Shown piece by piece: positions 6,880 to 15,009 of a stretch of 15,009 bases of DNA (within the stretch, counting starts at the first letter, position 1; each line of letters begins with the position of its first letter). The notes under the pieces are model-generated. The model had not been told where the DNA came from and searched no databases. It saw only the letters and a list, made by a program, of their open reading frames with translations. The position numbers and the translations under genes were made by a program. Origin of the DNA: an uncultured Saprospiraceae bacterium (lineage in GTDB: Bacteria > Bacteroidota > Bacteroidia > Chitinophagales > Saprospiraceae); assembly GCA_937930625.1 (NCBI GenBank), contig CALHBW010000379.1:1-15009 (forward strand), given 5' to 3'.

Positions 6880-9800
6880 ATGAAACACTTAATCAAAAAA
6901 TGGCTTTGTATTTTACTTACTTTTTATGCCTCATTTGGCTTTGCACAGGTGAATGTGCAGGACTCTTTGGAGTTGATTCGTTTTTATCATGATGTTTGTA
7001 TTGATTGTCCTTTGGTGTGGGATTTTTTGGAACCTGTGGAGAGTTGGGAGGGGGTTACCGTAGCATTTGGATATTTGAGGGAAATCAACCTAAGTAATGA
7101 AGGACTCAACGGAACACTCGCAGACTGGAATTTCCCGGACCTTTTTGAATTACACTTGGAGAATAATAGTCTCATAGGAGGTCTTCTTGATTTTACAGGA
7201 ATGAGTAGTTTGCGAGAGCTTGATTTGGATGACAACCAACTCTCCGGTGCAATTCCAAATTTTACAAATTTACTTAATTTGGATTTACTTGATTTAAATG
7301 ATAATCAGTTCTCCGGTGGAATTCCGATATTTACCACAATGCTTAGTTTACAACATCTTGATATAGGTAATAATCAACTGACAGGTAGTATTCCTAATTT
7401 TAGCTCAAATGCTTTAGAGGAACTTCATATTGGTAATAATTATCTTAGTGATACGATTCCAAATTTCTCTAATTTGCCAAATCTAAAAGATTTATATATC
7501 GGAGAAAATGATTTGGTCGGAAATATTCCTGATTTTGCTAACTTATCCTCTCTTGAGGAATTGACAATTCGGAACAATTATGATATAGTCGGAACAATAC
7601 CTGATTTTAATCTACCACAACTGATAAGACTAAAAATAAACAGAACTGATGTATCGGGTACGATTCCTGACTTCAGCGGAATTACCATCCTAAATTATCT
7701 CAATTTAGAAGAAAATGAGTTGACAGGAGAAGTACCGAACTTTAGCCAAATGCCATATTTAGAAGATATTATTCTGAGTTCAAATGAGTTAACAGGAGAA
7801 ATTCCAAGTTTTGAACACTTAACATTGTTAGAATACATTCGGTTAGAGTATAATGAATTGACAGGAGAAATACCGGATTTCAATCACCCTGAATTAACTA
7901 ATATTAATTGTAAGGGTAATGAATTAACAGGTTCTATTCCATTATTTTCAAATTTACCAAAATTACGCTTCTTTGACCTAAGTATTAATGAGCTTACTGA
8001 TACACTACCGCATTTTACAAATCCACTATTAGAACACATCCGTTTAAATTATAACCAACTCACAGGCTCAATACCTGATTATGCTACATTACCTAATATA
8101 GAAGAAATCAATTTGAGTGACAATCTATTAAGCGGATGTTTTCTACCAAGTTTTGTTCAATTTTGTGGTAATGATAATTATAATTTTACTGATAATGAGT
8201 GCCTTCCCAATAATGGTGATTTAACTTTATTTTGCGATAACAACATGGGAACTTGTAATTACAGTCCCGAAACCGACTCACTCGAATTGGTGTATTTTCA
8301 AGAAAATATCTGTACAGATTGCATACTTTGGGATTTAAACCAGCCTATGAGTACATGGCAAGGCGTGACGACCGATTCCATCGGAAGAGTGACCGAGTTG
8401 ATATTACCCAAAATGAACCTCAACGGTACTCTTGTCAATTTGAATTTATCAGAATTACAAAAAATTGATTTGGATAGTAACAGAATCATAGGAGAGTTAC
8501 CGTGCTTTTCTAATTTGCCAAATCTGACGAATCTCTATATGCCCGATAATCTGTTTGAGGGGGAAATACCCAACTACAATCTACCCAATCTTATAAGTCT
8601 GAACCTAAGTGGAAATCAGCTTGGAGATGTATCCACATATGTATCGGGTACTATACGAAAGAGCGACATTCCAAACTTTAGTTATTTGTCCAATTTGGAA
8701 TACTTGTCACTTGGTTATAATCAACTTAACGGCTACATTCCAAACTTTGATAAATTACCAAAGCTAAAATTACTTTTTTTATCGTTTAATCAATTAAGTG
8801 GAAATGTTCCCAAGTTCGATATGGTGCCAGACTTGGATACTATTCTATTGAGTTACAATTATTTAACAGGCAATATTCCGAGTTTTTCTACACAAACAAA
8901 TCTCACTTCCCTACACCTAGAATATAATCGACTTGACGGCTGTTTTCCTGCCGATTTACAAAATTTATGTGGAGTACCTGATATTTCCATAACGGAAGGA
9001 AATATTTTTCCTGATAGTGTTACTTTAGAAAATTTTTGTGCAGGTAATATTACATGGTGGCAATGCACAGGGTTAGTTCCCCTCGCAGATTCGCTCGAAT
9101 TAGTACGATTTTATAATGAAACTTGTGCAGGTAAAGAAGATTGCAGCCTAAATTGGGATTTTGAGCGTCCTGTCAACTCTTGGTGGGGAGTTGGAGTATT
9201 GGATAATAAAGTACAATGGTTGACTACATCCGGTGTGGGACTTAGTGGAACATTACCGGATTTAAATTTACCTTATTTAGATGAATTAAATTTAGAAAAT
9301 AATTATTTATCCGGTCAAATACCTTATTTTACTTACTTGGATTCATTAGGAAAAATATATTTGGGATATAATAATTTTGAAGGAGAGATACCCGATTTTA
9401 ATTTACCTAAATTAGGTATTTTAAATCTCCAGAGTAATTCTGAATTGGAAGGTGAATTGCCGAATTTTAGTGCTTTGACTAAGATGTTTCGTCTCCAAAT
9501 AAGCCGTACTGGCATAAGTGGTAAGATACCCGACTACAGCCACATGGATAGCCTATTCGAACTCACCTTGCACAGCAATAGATTAAGCGGAACAATTCCT
9601 AATTTCAATTTCTCAAAACTCTGCACACTTAATCTTGCTTCCAATAGATATCTTGAGGGGGCAATTCCTAATTTTGACGGAATGCCTGAGTTGCAATTTC
9701 TCTCGCTAGGACGGAATCAATTAACCGACACTATACCGAATTTTGACTCATTACCAAACTTAGTAGAACTTGGGCTTTACAATAATAAACTAACAGGGAA

Positions 9801-12291
9801 TATACCAAATTTTATACATTTGTCACAATTGAGCTACATCAATCTCGCACGCAATAATTTAACGGGCGGTATTCCTGAATTTCCTACTTTGTGGAGCCTG
9901 ATAGATCTTGATTTATCAGGTAATGAATTGACCGGAGAAATTCCCGACTTTTCGGGAACACTCTTTTTGGTATGGCTTGACTTAGACGATAATAAACTAA
10001 GTGGCTCAATGTCTGGTTTATTGACACTGCCTTATCTCTACGACCTTGATATAGATAAAAATTATTTTACTTTTGATGAAATACAAGAGTATCTAACATT
10101 TAGTAACGTTACTGATATTGACTACTCCCCTCAATACCACGGCAATATTCAATCTTACGTACCGGATGCAGGAGATACACTTACCTTGAGATTGTCAGAG
10201 CCTCTACCCGGTGTAGATAACGATAATGTAAGCTACCAATGGAAAAAAGAGCCTAACGAAGATGAGGAAATGACCGTAGGTATGGATTCGATTTATTTGA
10301 TTGAAAATATGGAACCTTCTGTACATTCGGGCATCTATCAGGTGTATATGACGGATACCTTGCGCGTACCTGATTTGGAAATTATCAGCGAGCCTATACT
10401 CTTGCGGGCTGAAGGATATGATTTGCAAGGCGAACCGGTTGTAGAAGGTGAATTAATCGTCGAATTTAGTGATTGGGAAAGCAAAACTGCTTATGAGGAG
10501 CAATTTCTCAACCCAAGCGGAGGCGAACCTATTGATAGTTGCAATTGCAATCGGTTGATATACTTGTGGAGTTTACCGGACAATGCAGCTGCGTATAATT
10601 TTTTACTTGACATCAATACCAATAAGCATTCGCAAAATGCAGAAGGCGACGCAGACGGTGGTTTCAATAATATCTTGGATGCCGAACCTATCTCGGGTAC
10701 GCAGGGTTGGACTTGGAGAGGCAACTACCCGCATGTATATAACGATTCTGTCACTATATTTTTACTGGATTCAGGTACAGATACACTGAATTGGGATGCA
10801 GATACTTATTTAATTCCCGAAGCACCGCTTGACGATTGTTATGGCATCGCTCCTTCTTCGGGATTTGATTATACTGATACATTGAATACAATAACTCCTC
10901 AATTTATAGACTCTACGGGACACGGCACTTATGGTATGCGAACTATCAGCGAACATACAAATGACTTTATGAATATGAAAATAGTGCCGCTAAAGGTATT
11001 TGAAAAAGACGGTAAGGGTACATTATTCGACTTTATTTGTGCTTTGTATCATGCGATTGACCATGGTGCTGATATTATCAATGTGAGTGCGGGCTACTCC
11101 GGTCAACCTTCCAAAATTCTGGAGAATGCCCTTATCCAAGCCCGTCTAAATGAGCAATTTATAGTAACTGCCGCAGGCAATGAGGGGGTCAACTTAGATA
11201 GCTTCCCACAGTATCCTGCTTATTATTCTGACAAGTCATTTACCATTCAAATAGAAGAACAGGACAGCACCGTACAATTGACCAATGTCATTTCAGTAGC
11301 CGCCATCAATTCGGAGGATAGTCTATGGCAAAACTCTAACTATAGTGCCTCAACGGTCACCTTGTCAGCCTATGGCGAAAATATGAGTGGCTACTCGCAC
11401 TTGGGCGAGGAAGTATCTTATAGTGGCACCTCTATTGGCACATATTACGTAACCAAACAATTGGCAACTGAAATAGCGCGAAATAACTCAAGAGAACTTG
11501 ACACAATTTGGCAAAATTTTAAGGAAGACTATCTACGGGATTGCCCTGCAACTGAGGGCTTGACCCAAACCGGCAAATGCCTTGACATTCAACTTCAAGT
11601 GTATGGCAACTTCCACGTTTTTTTGGAAGGTGCATTTGATATTACAGGCGATACAATGCGTACCGACCTCAATACGCTACATCGCCTTTTACCGGGACAA
11701 ACTGACGTTGCACTCAACCACACAGCTGCCACACAGCCTTATGATATTGCACCATTTAACTATAATGGTACAGAAAGTGTACCTTCAAGATTAGATGATT
11801 ATCCGCCGGAAGTGGTGGACTGGGTACTTGTTTCAGCACGTACTGATACATCTACGGTCAGCCGTACTGCCGCTTGGTTACTCAAAGATGGTCAGATACA
11901 ATTCCTTCAACCTCTTTTTGATGAACTTCATGCCGCACCTGATTCTATTTACATTGTCATTGAACATCGCAATCATATGGGAGTCATGTCTCCCGAAAAA
12001 CTACCTGTAAAGAGTGATATCATCACTTGGGATTTTACCACACAGGATAGTTATACTTCATCTAGTACAGGACAAGCCATGCTCAATAATTTGCGCTGGG
12101 GAATGTTGGCAGGTGATGCCAATAATGATTTTGATATTAACGGAGATGATAAAGTATCTTGGGTGGAAGATAATGGAAAATTTACACTTTATCTACCCGC
12201 CGATTTCGATATGAATGGAGATGTAAATGGCAATGATAAAGCATATTGGTTTCAGAATAATGGTAAATTTTCAAGCGTTCCTCAATATTGA
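6880..12291 (+). CDS. Secreted LRR-subtilisin (S8) serine protease with Ig-like and dockerin-like domains
   Basis: The ATG at 6880 opens a clear signal peptide (MKHLIKKWLC...FGFA|Q, cut after A22); an in-frame GTG at 6796 would add 28 residues encoded by an intergenic hairpin. The product is 1803 residues. Three LRR modules span about 27-460, 464-729 and 736-1070, each with a DSLEL cap; the first two end in a Cys-rich cap. An Ig-like domain follows (about 1083-1178; YQWKK, SGIYQVYM). A propeptide-like segment is at about 1183-1260 (GELIVEF, then DSCNCNRLIYLWSLP). The S8 peptidase has D1297 (LLDSGTD), H1348 (GHGTYG), oxyanion N1434 (AAGNEG) and S1518 (YSGTSIG), so the triad is complete. Residues of about 1560-1740 resemble a C-terminal domain common in Saprospiraceae-type surface proteins (VDWVLVSAR, IVIEHRNHMGVM). 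Two dockerin-like loops end the chain. No standard T9SS tail is present. Confidence 0.9.
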   Translation: MKHLIKKWLCILLTFYASFGFAQVNVQDSLELIRFYHDVCIDCPLVWDFLEPVESWEGVTVAFGYLREINLSNEGLNGTLADWNFPDLFELHLENNSLIGGLLDFTGMSSLRELDLDDNQLSGAIPNFTNLLNLDLLDLNDNQFSGGIPIFTTMLSLQHLDIGNNQLTGSIPNFSSNALEELHIGNNYLSDTIPNFSNLPNLKDLYIGENDLVGNIPDFANLSSLEELTIRNNYDIVGTIPDFNLPQLIRLKINRTDVSGTIPDFSGITILNYLNLEENELTGEVPNFSQMPYLEDIILSSNELTGEIPSFEHLTLLEYIRLEYNELTGEIPDFNHPELTNINCKGNELTGSIPLFSNLPKLRFFDLSINELTDTLPHFTNPLLEHIRLNYNQLTGSIPDYATLPNIEEINLSDNLLSGCFLPSFVQFCGNDNYNFTDNECLPNNGDLTLFCDNNMGTCNYSPETDSLELVYFQENICTDCILWDLNQPMSTWQGVTTDSIGRVTELILPKMNLNGTLVNLNLSELQKIDLDSNRIIGELPCFSNLPNLTNLYMPDNLFEGEIPNYNLPNLISLNLSGNQLGDVSTYVSGTIRKSDIPNFSYLSNLEYLSLGYNQLNGYIPNFDKLPKLKLLFLSFNQLSGNVPKFDMVPDLDTILLSYNYLTGNIPSFSTQTNLTSLHLEYNRLDGCFPADLQNLCGVPDISITEGNIFPDSVTLENFCAGNITWWQCTGLVPLADSLELVRFYNETCAGKEDCSLNWDFERPVNSWWGVGVLDNKVQWLTTSGVGLSGTLPDLNLPYLDELNLENNYLSGQIPYFTYLDSLGKIYLGYNNFEGEIPDFNLPKLGILNLQSNSELEGELPNFSALTKMFRLQISRTGISGKIPDYSHMDSLFELTLHSNRLSGTIPNFNFSKLCTLNLASNRYLEGAIPNFDGMPELQFLSLGRNQLTDTIPNFDSLPNLVELGLYNNKLTGNIPNFIHLSQLSYINLARNNLTGGIPEFPTLWSLIDLDLSGNELTGEIPDFSGTLFLVWLDLDDNKLSGSMSGLLTLPYLYDLDIDKNYFTFDEIQEYLTFSNVTDIDYSPQYHGNIQSYVPDAGDTLTLRLSEPLPGVDNDNVSYQWKKEPNEDEEMTVGMDSIYLIENMEPSVHSGIYQVYMTDTLRVPDLEIISEPILLRAEGYDLQGEPVVEGELIVEFSDWESKTAYEEQFLNPSGGEPIDSCNCNRLIYLWSLPDNAAAYNFLLDINTNKHSQNAEGDADGGFNNILDAEPISGTQGWTWRGNYPHVYNDSVTIFLLDSGTDTLNWDADTYLIPEAPLDDCYGIAPSSGFDYTDTLNTITPQFIDSTGHGTYGMRTISEHTNDFMNMKIVPLKVFEKDGKGTLFDFICALYHAIDHGADIINVSAGYSGQPSKILENALIQARLNEQFIVTAAGNEGVNLDSFPQYPAYYSDKSFTIQIEEQDSTVQLTNVISVAAINSEDSLWQNSNYSASTVTLSAYGENMSGYSHLGEEVSYSGTSIGTYYVTKQLATEIARNNSRELDTIWQNFKEDYLRDCPATEGLTQTGKCLDIQLQVYGNFHVFLEGAFDITGDTMRTDLNTLHRLLPGQTDVALNHTAATQPYDIAPFNYNGTESVPSRLDDYPPEVVDWVLVSARTDTSTVSRTAAWLLKDGQIQFLQPLFDELHAAPDSIYIVIEHRNHMGVMSPEKLPVKSDIITWDFTTQDSYTSSSTGQAMLNNLRWGMLAGDANNDFDINGDDKVSWVEDNGKFTLYLPADFDMNGDVNGNDKAYWFQNNGKFSSVPQY
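6958..10077 (+). repeat. Three LRR modules in the subtilisin protein, short IPDF/IPNF-type LRRs
   Basis: The pattern L..L.L..N.LTG.IP(D/N)F recurs dozens of times with a period of about 21-25 residues. It differs from the neighbour's LRRs: the IGNLS stretch after IP is replaced by a shorter F-S/T/N segment. Module caps carry DSLELIRFY, DSLELVYFQ and DSLELVRFY followed by W(D/W).....P..SW.GV. C-caps of modules 1 and 2 (SGCFLPSFVQFCG, DGCFPADLQNLCG) match the C-caps of the metalloprotease modules. The third module instead runs directly into the Ig-like domain. Confidence 0.85.
10732..11469 (+). other. Subtilisin-family (S8) catalytic domain
   Basis: The core runs from about residue 1285 to 1530. 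The order Asp (D1297), His (H1348), oxyanion Asn (N1434), Ser (S1518) is that of subtilases. Supporting motifs are IVPLKVFEKDGKGT after the His region, HGADIINVSAG before the oxyanion region, and ISVAAINS before the Ser. The Ser motif reads GTSIGTYYV instead of the canonical GTSMA(T/A)P, so the Met-Ala-x-Pro part after the catalytic Ser is divergent. Confidence 0.88.
12112..12288 (+). other. Two dockerin-like calcium-binding loops at the extreme C-terminus
   Basis: Loop 1 is GDANNDFDINGDDKVSWVED (from G1745) and loop 2 is DFDMNGDVNGNDKAYW (from D1775). Each has alternating acidic/Asn positions, a Gly, a hydrophobic residue and a following Asp, as in dockerin or EF-hand loops. Each is followed by W..(D/Q)NNGKF. 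The chain ends NNGKFSSVPQY, close to an N-N-G-x-x-S-x-V-P ending that I recall at the C-termini of related Saprospiraceae surface proteins. Confidence 0.7.
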
Positions 12292-12332
12292 TTTTATATT
12301 TTTATTCGTATAATTTCAAAAAGCAATAAGAG

Positions 12333-12376
12333 CCAACGTATATTCGTAGAAAAATATGAATATGCGTTGGTTTTTT
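12333..12376 (+). terminator. Strong intrinsic terminator overlapping the CHAT gene start
   Basis: CCAACGTATATTC (12333-12345), a 12-base loop, and GAATATGCGTTGG (12358-12370) form a 13-bp stem with 12 Watson-Crick pairs and one G-U, followed by six T (12371-12376) and then ATTTT. This is the best terminator in the window and sits 41 bases after the subtilisin stop. Its descending arm contains the ATG (12362-12364) of the next gene, and the T-tract encodes the Phe-Phe of that gene's signal peptide. Confidence 0.85.
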
Positions 12377-15009
12377 ATTTTAATATGTTTTCTGTCAATA
12401 GATGTTTATGCACAATCGGACTTATTCAGCATTCATCCTAAAAAAGGTTGTGACTGTGGGAAAATGGATAGTACCATAGTTAGTCAGGCAGAATATGCCG
12501 TTGAGTCAGGTATGGTGTCTGATACGCTTAAAGCTTGTTATCTTCACTGCATCGGACTTGGATATTATAGACAACAAAACCACGTAAAAGCCATTGGATT
12601 TCACGAGCAGGCTATTGAGGTACGCAAAACATCTCAACGAGCATTTATGTGGAAATCGCGTTATATGATTGGTTTGTCATACAAAGCATTAGATTATTTT
12701 AGTAAAGCGAGAGATTATTTTTTAGTCGCTCATTCCGACAGCGAAGCCAATAAAGAACCAAAGTACAAAACAACTATCCCCAGAATGCTTGCTCAAGTCT
12801 ATGTTGAATTAGGAGAACTTCAAAAAGCCGAACAATATGCTTGGGAGGCAGTAAAAGCCTACGATACCAACAAACTTTATCAAGGTCATGCCTACAATAT
12901 GCTGGCTACCGTAATGGGAGAAGAACCACAAAATATCGAAAACAAAGAACTTGCACTTCAACATTCAGATACGACTATTCAACTATATGAGCAATTAAGT
13001 AACAAAACACGTATTGCAGAAGCATTGAATAATAAAGCTAATATCTTAGGAAGATTAGAGCGTTACGATGAATCTATCCGTACCTATCGGTCGGCACTCA
13101 AATTATATAATAAAAAATCAGAACTCTATGCTGAGACATTAAGTAATGTGGGAAGTGATTTGGCAAAAAACGGAGATACCACAGCAGGTATAAATGCACT
13201 TGAAAATTCACTCAAAATCAAGAAGGACACACTTCATAAATCCTATGCCTATACCTATGCTTTCAGTCATGAAAATCTTGGAGAAATCTATGCTCAAATG
13301 AAAGATTACGGTAAATCACTAAAACACTACCAAGATGCCCTCCAAAACCTAACCACCAACTTCCGAAATGACAACATCCAACAAAACCCCAATCCAAAAG
13401 ACAGCACGCTCTACGTGTACAACAAAATAGACCTCATCCGCGTCCTCCACTTGAAGGCAAGTGCAGCCTTTAAATATTACAAAAAAAATAAAGACATAGC
13501 CTACCTCAATTTAGCCGAAAAAACCTACAACACCGCCTTCGATTTCCACAACCAACTCCCACAACAAATCACCACCCAAGAATCCCGCCTATTCCAAGCG
13601 GAAGTCATTGTACCATTTATAGAAAATGCTTTGGCAGTGGCTTACGAATTGCAACAAACCCAAGAAAAAACACCCGAAACCGCTTATCGTTTTATGGAAA
13701 AAAATAAAGCGACAGTGTTAATGCAAGCCATCAATGAAAATAAGGCTTTACAATATGCCGGACTACCCGATAGCCTCTTAAATCAAGAAAAAGAGCTACG
13801 CGAAACCATCACCGCTTACGAAAAACAACTCAACGATGCCCGTCAAAATGAAGAAAAAGAGAAGATAAAACAATATGAAAATTTATTATTTCAACAAAAA
13901 AACACCTACGACCAACTCGTCAGAAATTTAGAAAAAAACCACCCCGAATATTATAATTTAAAATACAAACAAAACACCACGACCCTAAAAGACGCACAAA
14001 ATTATTTAGACAGTGAAACCGCGATATTAGAATATTTCGTCGGCGATAACAGCGTGTATGTTTTGGCAATTGAAAAAAATACCGCACGTCTGCATCGCTT
14101 GGAAAAACCCAAAAACTGGAATAAAACACTCAATGATTTTCGTACAGATATAAGCGATGCAAGTACAGAACTTTCATTTACAGCGAATGCACACCAACTC
14201 TACCAATGGTTAATACCGGAATCACTCAAAAACCCAAATCCTAAGATAAAACGCCTACAAATCATCCCCGATGCACAACTCAATTATCTCCCATTCGGAC
14301 TGCTGCTTACAAAGGACAACTCGCAGAAAACCAACTATGATTTGTCTTATTTACTCAAACAAAAATCCATCAGTTACGCTTATTCCACCACTTTATTATT
14401 AGAAAATCAACAACAAAATCGCAGCGAAGCATCATATTTATACGGAGGTTTTGCCCCAAAATACGACGGTGTTGAACATGACAGCTTGCCCGATGGATAC
14501 AAAAATGTAAAAAAACAAGCTACAAAATTTAAATGCGAACCCTTCCTCGCCAACCAAGCCACCAAAAAGCAATTCACAGACAATGCCGACCAATTCCAAA
14601 TCCTCCACCTCTCCATGCACGGCATATTGGATGATGAAAACCCTTTATATTCAAAATTAATATTTGCCGATACCGCTCTCTACGCAACTGACCTCTACAA
14701 CACCCGTCTCAATGCCGACCTCGCTATCCTCAGTGCCTGCAATACCGGTACTGGCGAAATCAAAAAAGGCGAAGGCGTGATGAGCCTTTCAAGGGCATTT
14801 ACCTATGCCGGATGCCCGAGTTTGCTGATGAGTTTATACTCCGTACCTGATGTTAGTACGGCAAAAATAATGACTACCTTTTTAGAAGAACTCAAAAAAG
14901 GAAAAACCAAAGACAAAGCCCTCCAAACCGCCCAAATCAAATACCTCGAAAACGAACCTGCATTACATCCCGTTCACTGGGCAGGCTTCGTACCTTCGGG
15001 CAATATGCA
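12362..15009 (+). CDS. Exported TPR-CHAT (caspase-like) protein, truncated at right window edge
   Basis: 882 residues are visible and no stop is reached. The start is the ATG at 12362, because it opens directly on a signal peptide (MRWFFILICFLSIDVYA|Q). The next in-frame Met (codon 35, 12464) would lose it. Residues of about 50-420 are helical TPRs (for example GYYRQQNHVKAIGFHEQAIE and EALNNKANILGRLERYDES). A coiled-coil-rich segment follows at about 473-530 (LRETITAYEKQL...). The CHAT domain runs from about 540 to the edge. It has the caspase-type dyad: H753 in LHLSMHG and C793 in LSACNTGTGE, followed by KGEGVMSLSRAFTYAGCPSL. The ending HPVHWAGFVPSGNM matches the last CHAT strand, so only a short tail is missing. 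The export signal places it in the periplasm or outside. Its substrate is unknown; TPRs probably bind the partner or activator. Confidence 0.9.
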   Translation, partial: MRWFFILICFLSIDVYAQSDLFSIHPKKGCDCGKMDSTIVSQAEYAVESGMVSDTLKACYLHCIGLGYYRQQNHVKAIGFHEQAIEVRKTSQRAFMWKSRYMIGLSYKALDYFSKARDYFLVAHSDSEANKEPKYKTTIPRMLAQVYVELGELQKAEQYAWEAVKAYDTNKLYQGHAYNMLATVMGEEPQNIENKELALQHSDTTIQLYEQLSNKTRIAEALNNKANILGRLERYDESIRTYRSALKLYNKKSELYAETLSNVGSDLAKNGDTTAGINALENSLKIKKDTLHKSYAYTYAFSHENLGEIYAQMKDYGKSLKHYQDALQNLTTNFRNDNIQQNPNPKDSTLYVYNKIDLIRVLHLKASAAFKYYKKNKDIAYLNLAEKTYNTAFDFHNQLPQQITTQESRLFQAEVIVPFIENALAVAYELQQTQEKTPETAYRFMEKNKATVLMQAINENKALQYAGLPDSLLNQEKELRETITAYEKQLNDARQNEEKEKIKQYENLLFQQKNTYDQLVRNLEKNHPEYYNLKYKQNTTTLKDAQNYLDSETAILEYFVGDNSVYVLAIEKNTARLHRLEKPKNWNKTLNDFRTDISDASTELSFTANAHQLYQWLIPESLKNPNPKIKRLQIIPDAQLNYLPFGLLLTKDNSQKTNYDLSYLLKQKSISYAYSTTLLLENQQQNRSEASYLYGGFAPKYDGVEHDSLPDGYKNVKKQATKFKCEPFLANQATKKQFTDNADQFQILHLSMHGILDDENPLYSKLIFADTALYATDLYNTRLNADLAILSACNTGTGEIKKGEGVMSLSRAFTYAGCPSLLMSLYSVPDVSTAKIMTTFLEELKKGKTKDKALQTAQIKYLENEPALHPVHWAGFVPSGNM

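Noticed and set aside
12362..15009. Type III-E CRISPR (Craspase) TPR-CHAT
   Set aside because: No gRAMP effector, CRISPR array or adaptation genes are in the window, and the protein has a signal peptide, unlike the cytoplasmic Craspase subunit.

Overview
The window reads as an AT-rich chromosomal segment of a member of the Bacteroidota, most likely close to Saprospiraceae/Lewinella-like bacteria (inference). Reasons: four signal peptides on four consecutive plus-strand genes, all ending in an A-Q type cleavage site; a C-terminal type IX secretion (T9SS) sorting domain; a sigma factor and membrane anti-sigma-like pair of Bacteroidota type; large secreted proteins with plant-like leucine-rich repeats (LRRs); and starts preceded by A/T-rich leaders rather than Shine-Dalgarno sequences.

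Layout. On the minus strand, an ECF sigma factor (396-1004) overlaps by an ATGA quartet a single-pass membrane, anti-sigma-like protein that runs off the left edge (1-399). A 202-bp divergent spacer leads to four plus-strand genes. They are a small exported protein with a glycine-rich hydrophobic hairpin (1207-1662); a 1668-residue secreted reprolysin-like zinc metalloprotease with four CARDB-like domains, an InlB-B-type repeat, three LRR modules and a T9SS tail (1729-6735); a 1803-residue secreted protein with three LRR modules, an Ig-like domain, a propeptide-like segment, a complete subtilisin-type serine protease and two dockerin-like calcium loops (6880-12291); and a secreted TPR-CHAT caspase-like protein (12362 to the right edge, missing only its extreme C-terminus).

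How the parts may fit together. Three unrelated peptidase folds (metallo, serine, caspase-like) lie consecutively on one strand, all with export signals. Two of them carry the same LRR module: an SDSL...W.G cap, plant-type LRRs, then a Cys-rich cap. This suggests one modular surface or secreted proteolytic locus in which LRRs supply binding and different catalytic heads were attached. The divergent sigma/anti-sigma pair could be its regulator, but nothing in the sequence proves this. The clearest regulatory signal is a strong intrinsic terminator after the subtilisin gene whose descending arm and T-tract contain the start codon and first codons of the CHAT gene. No CRISPR array, tRNA, rRNA, insertion sequence or attachment site was found.
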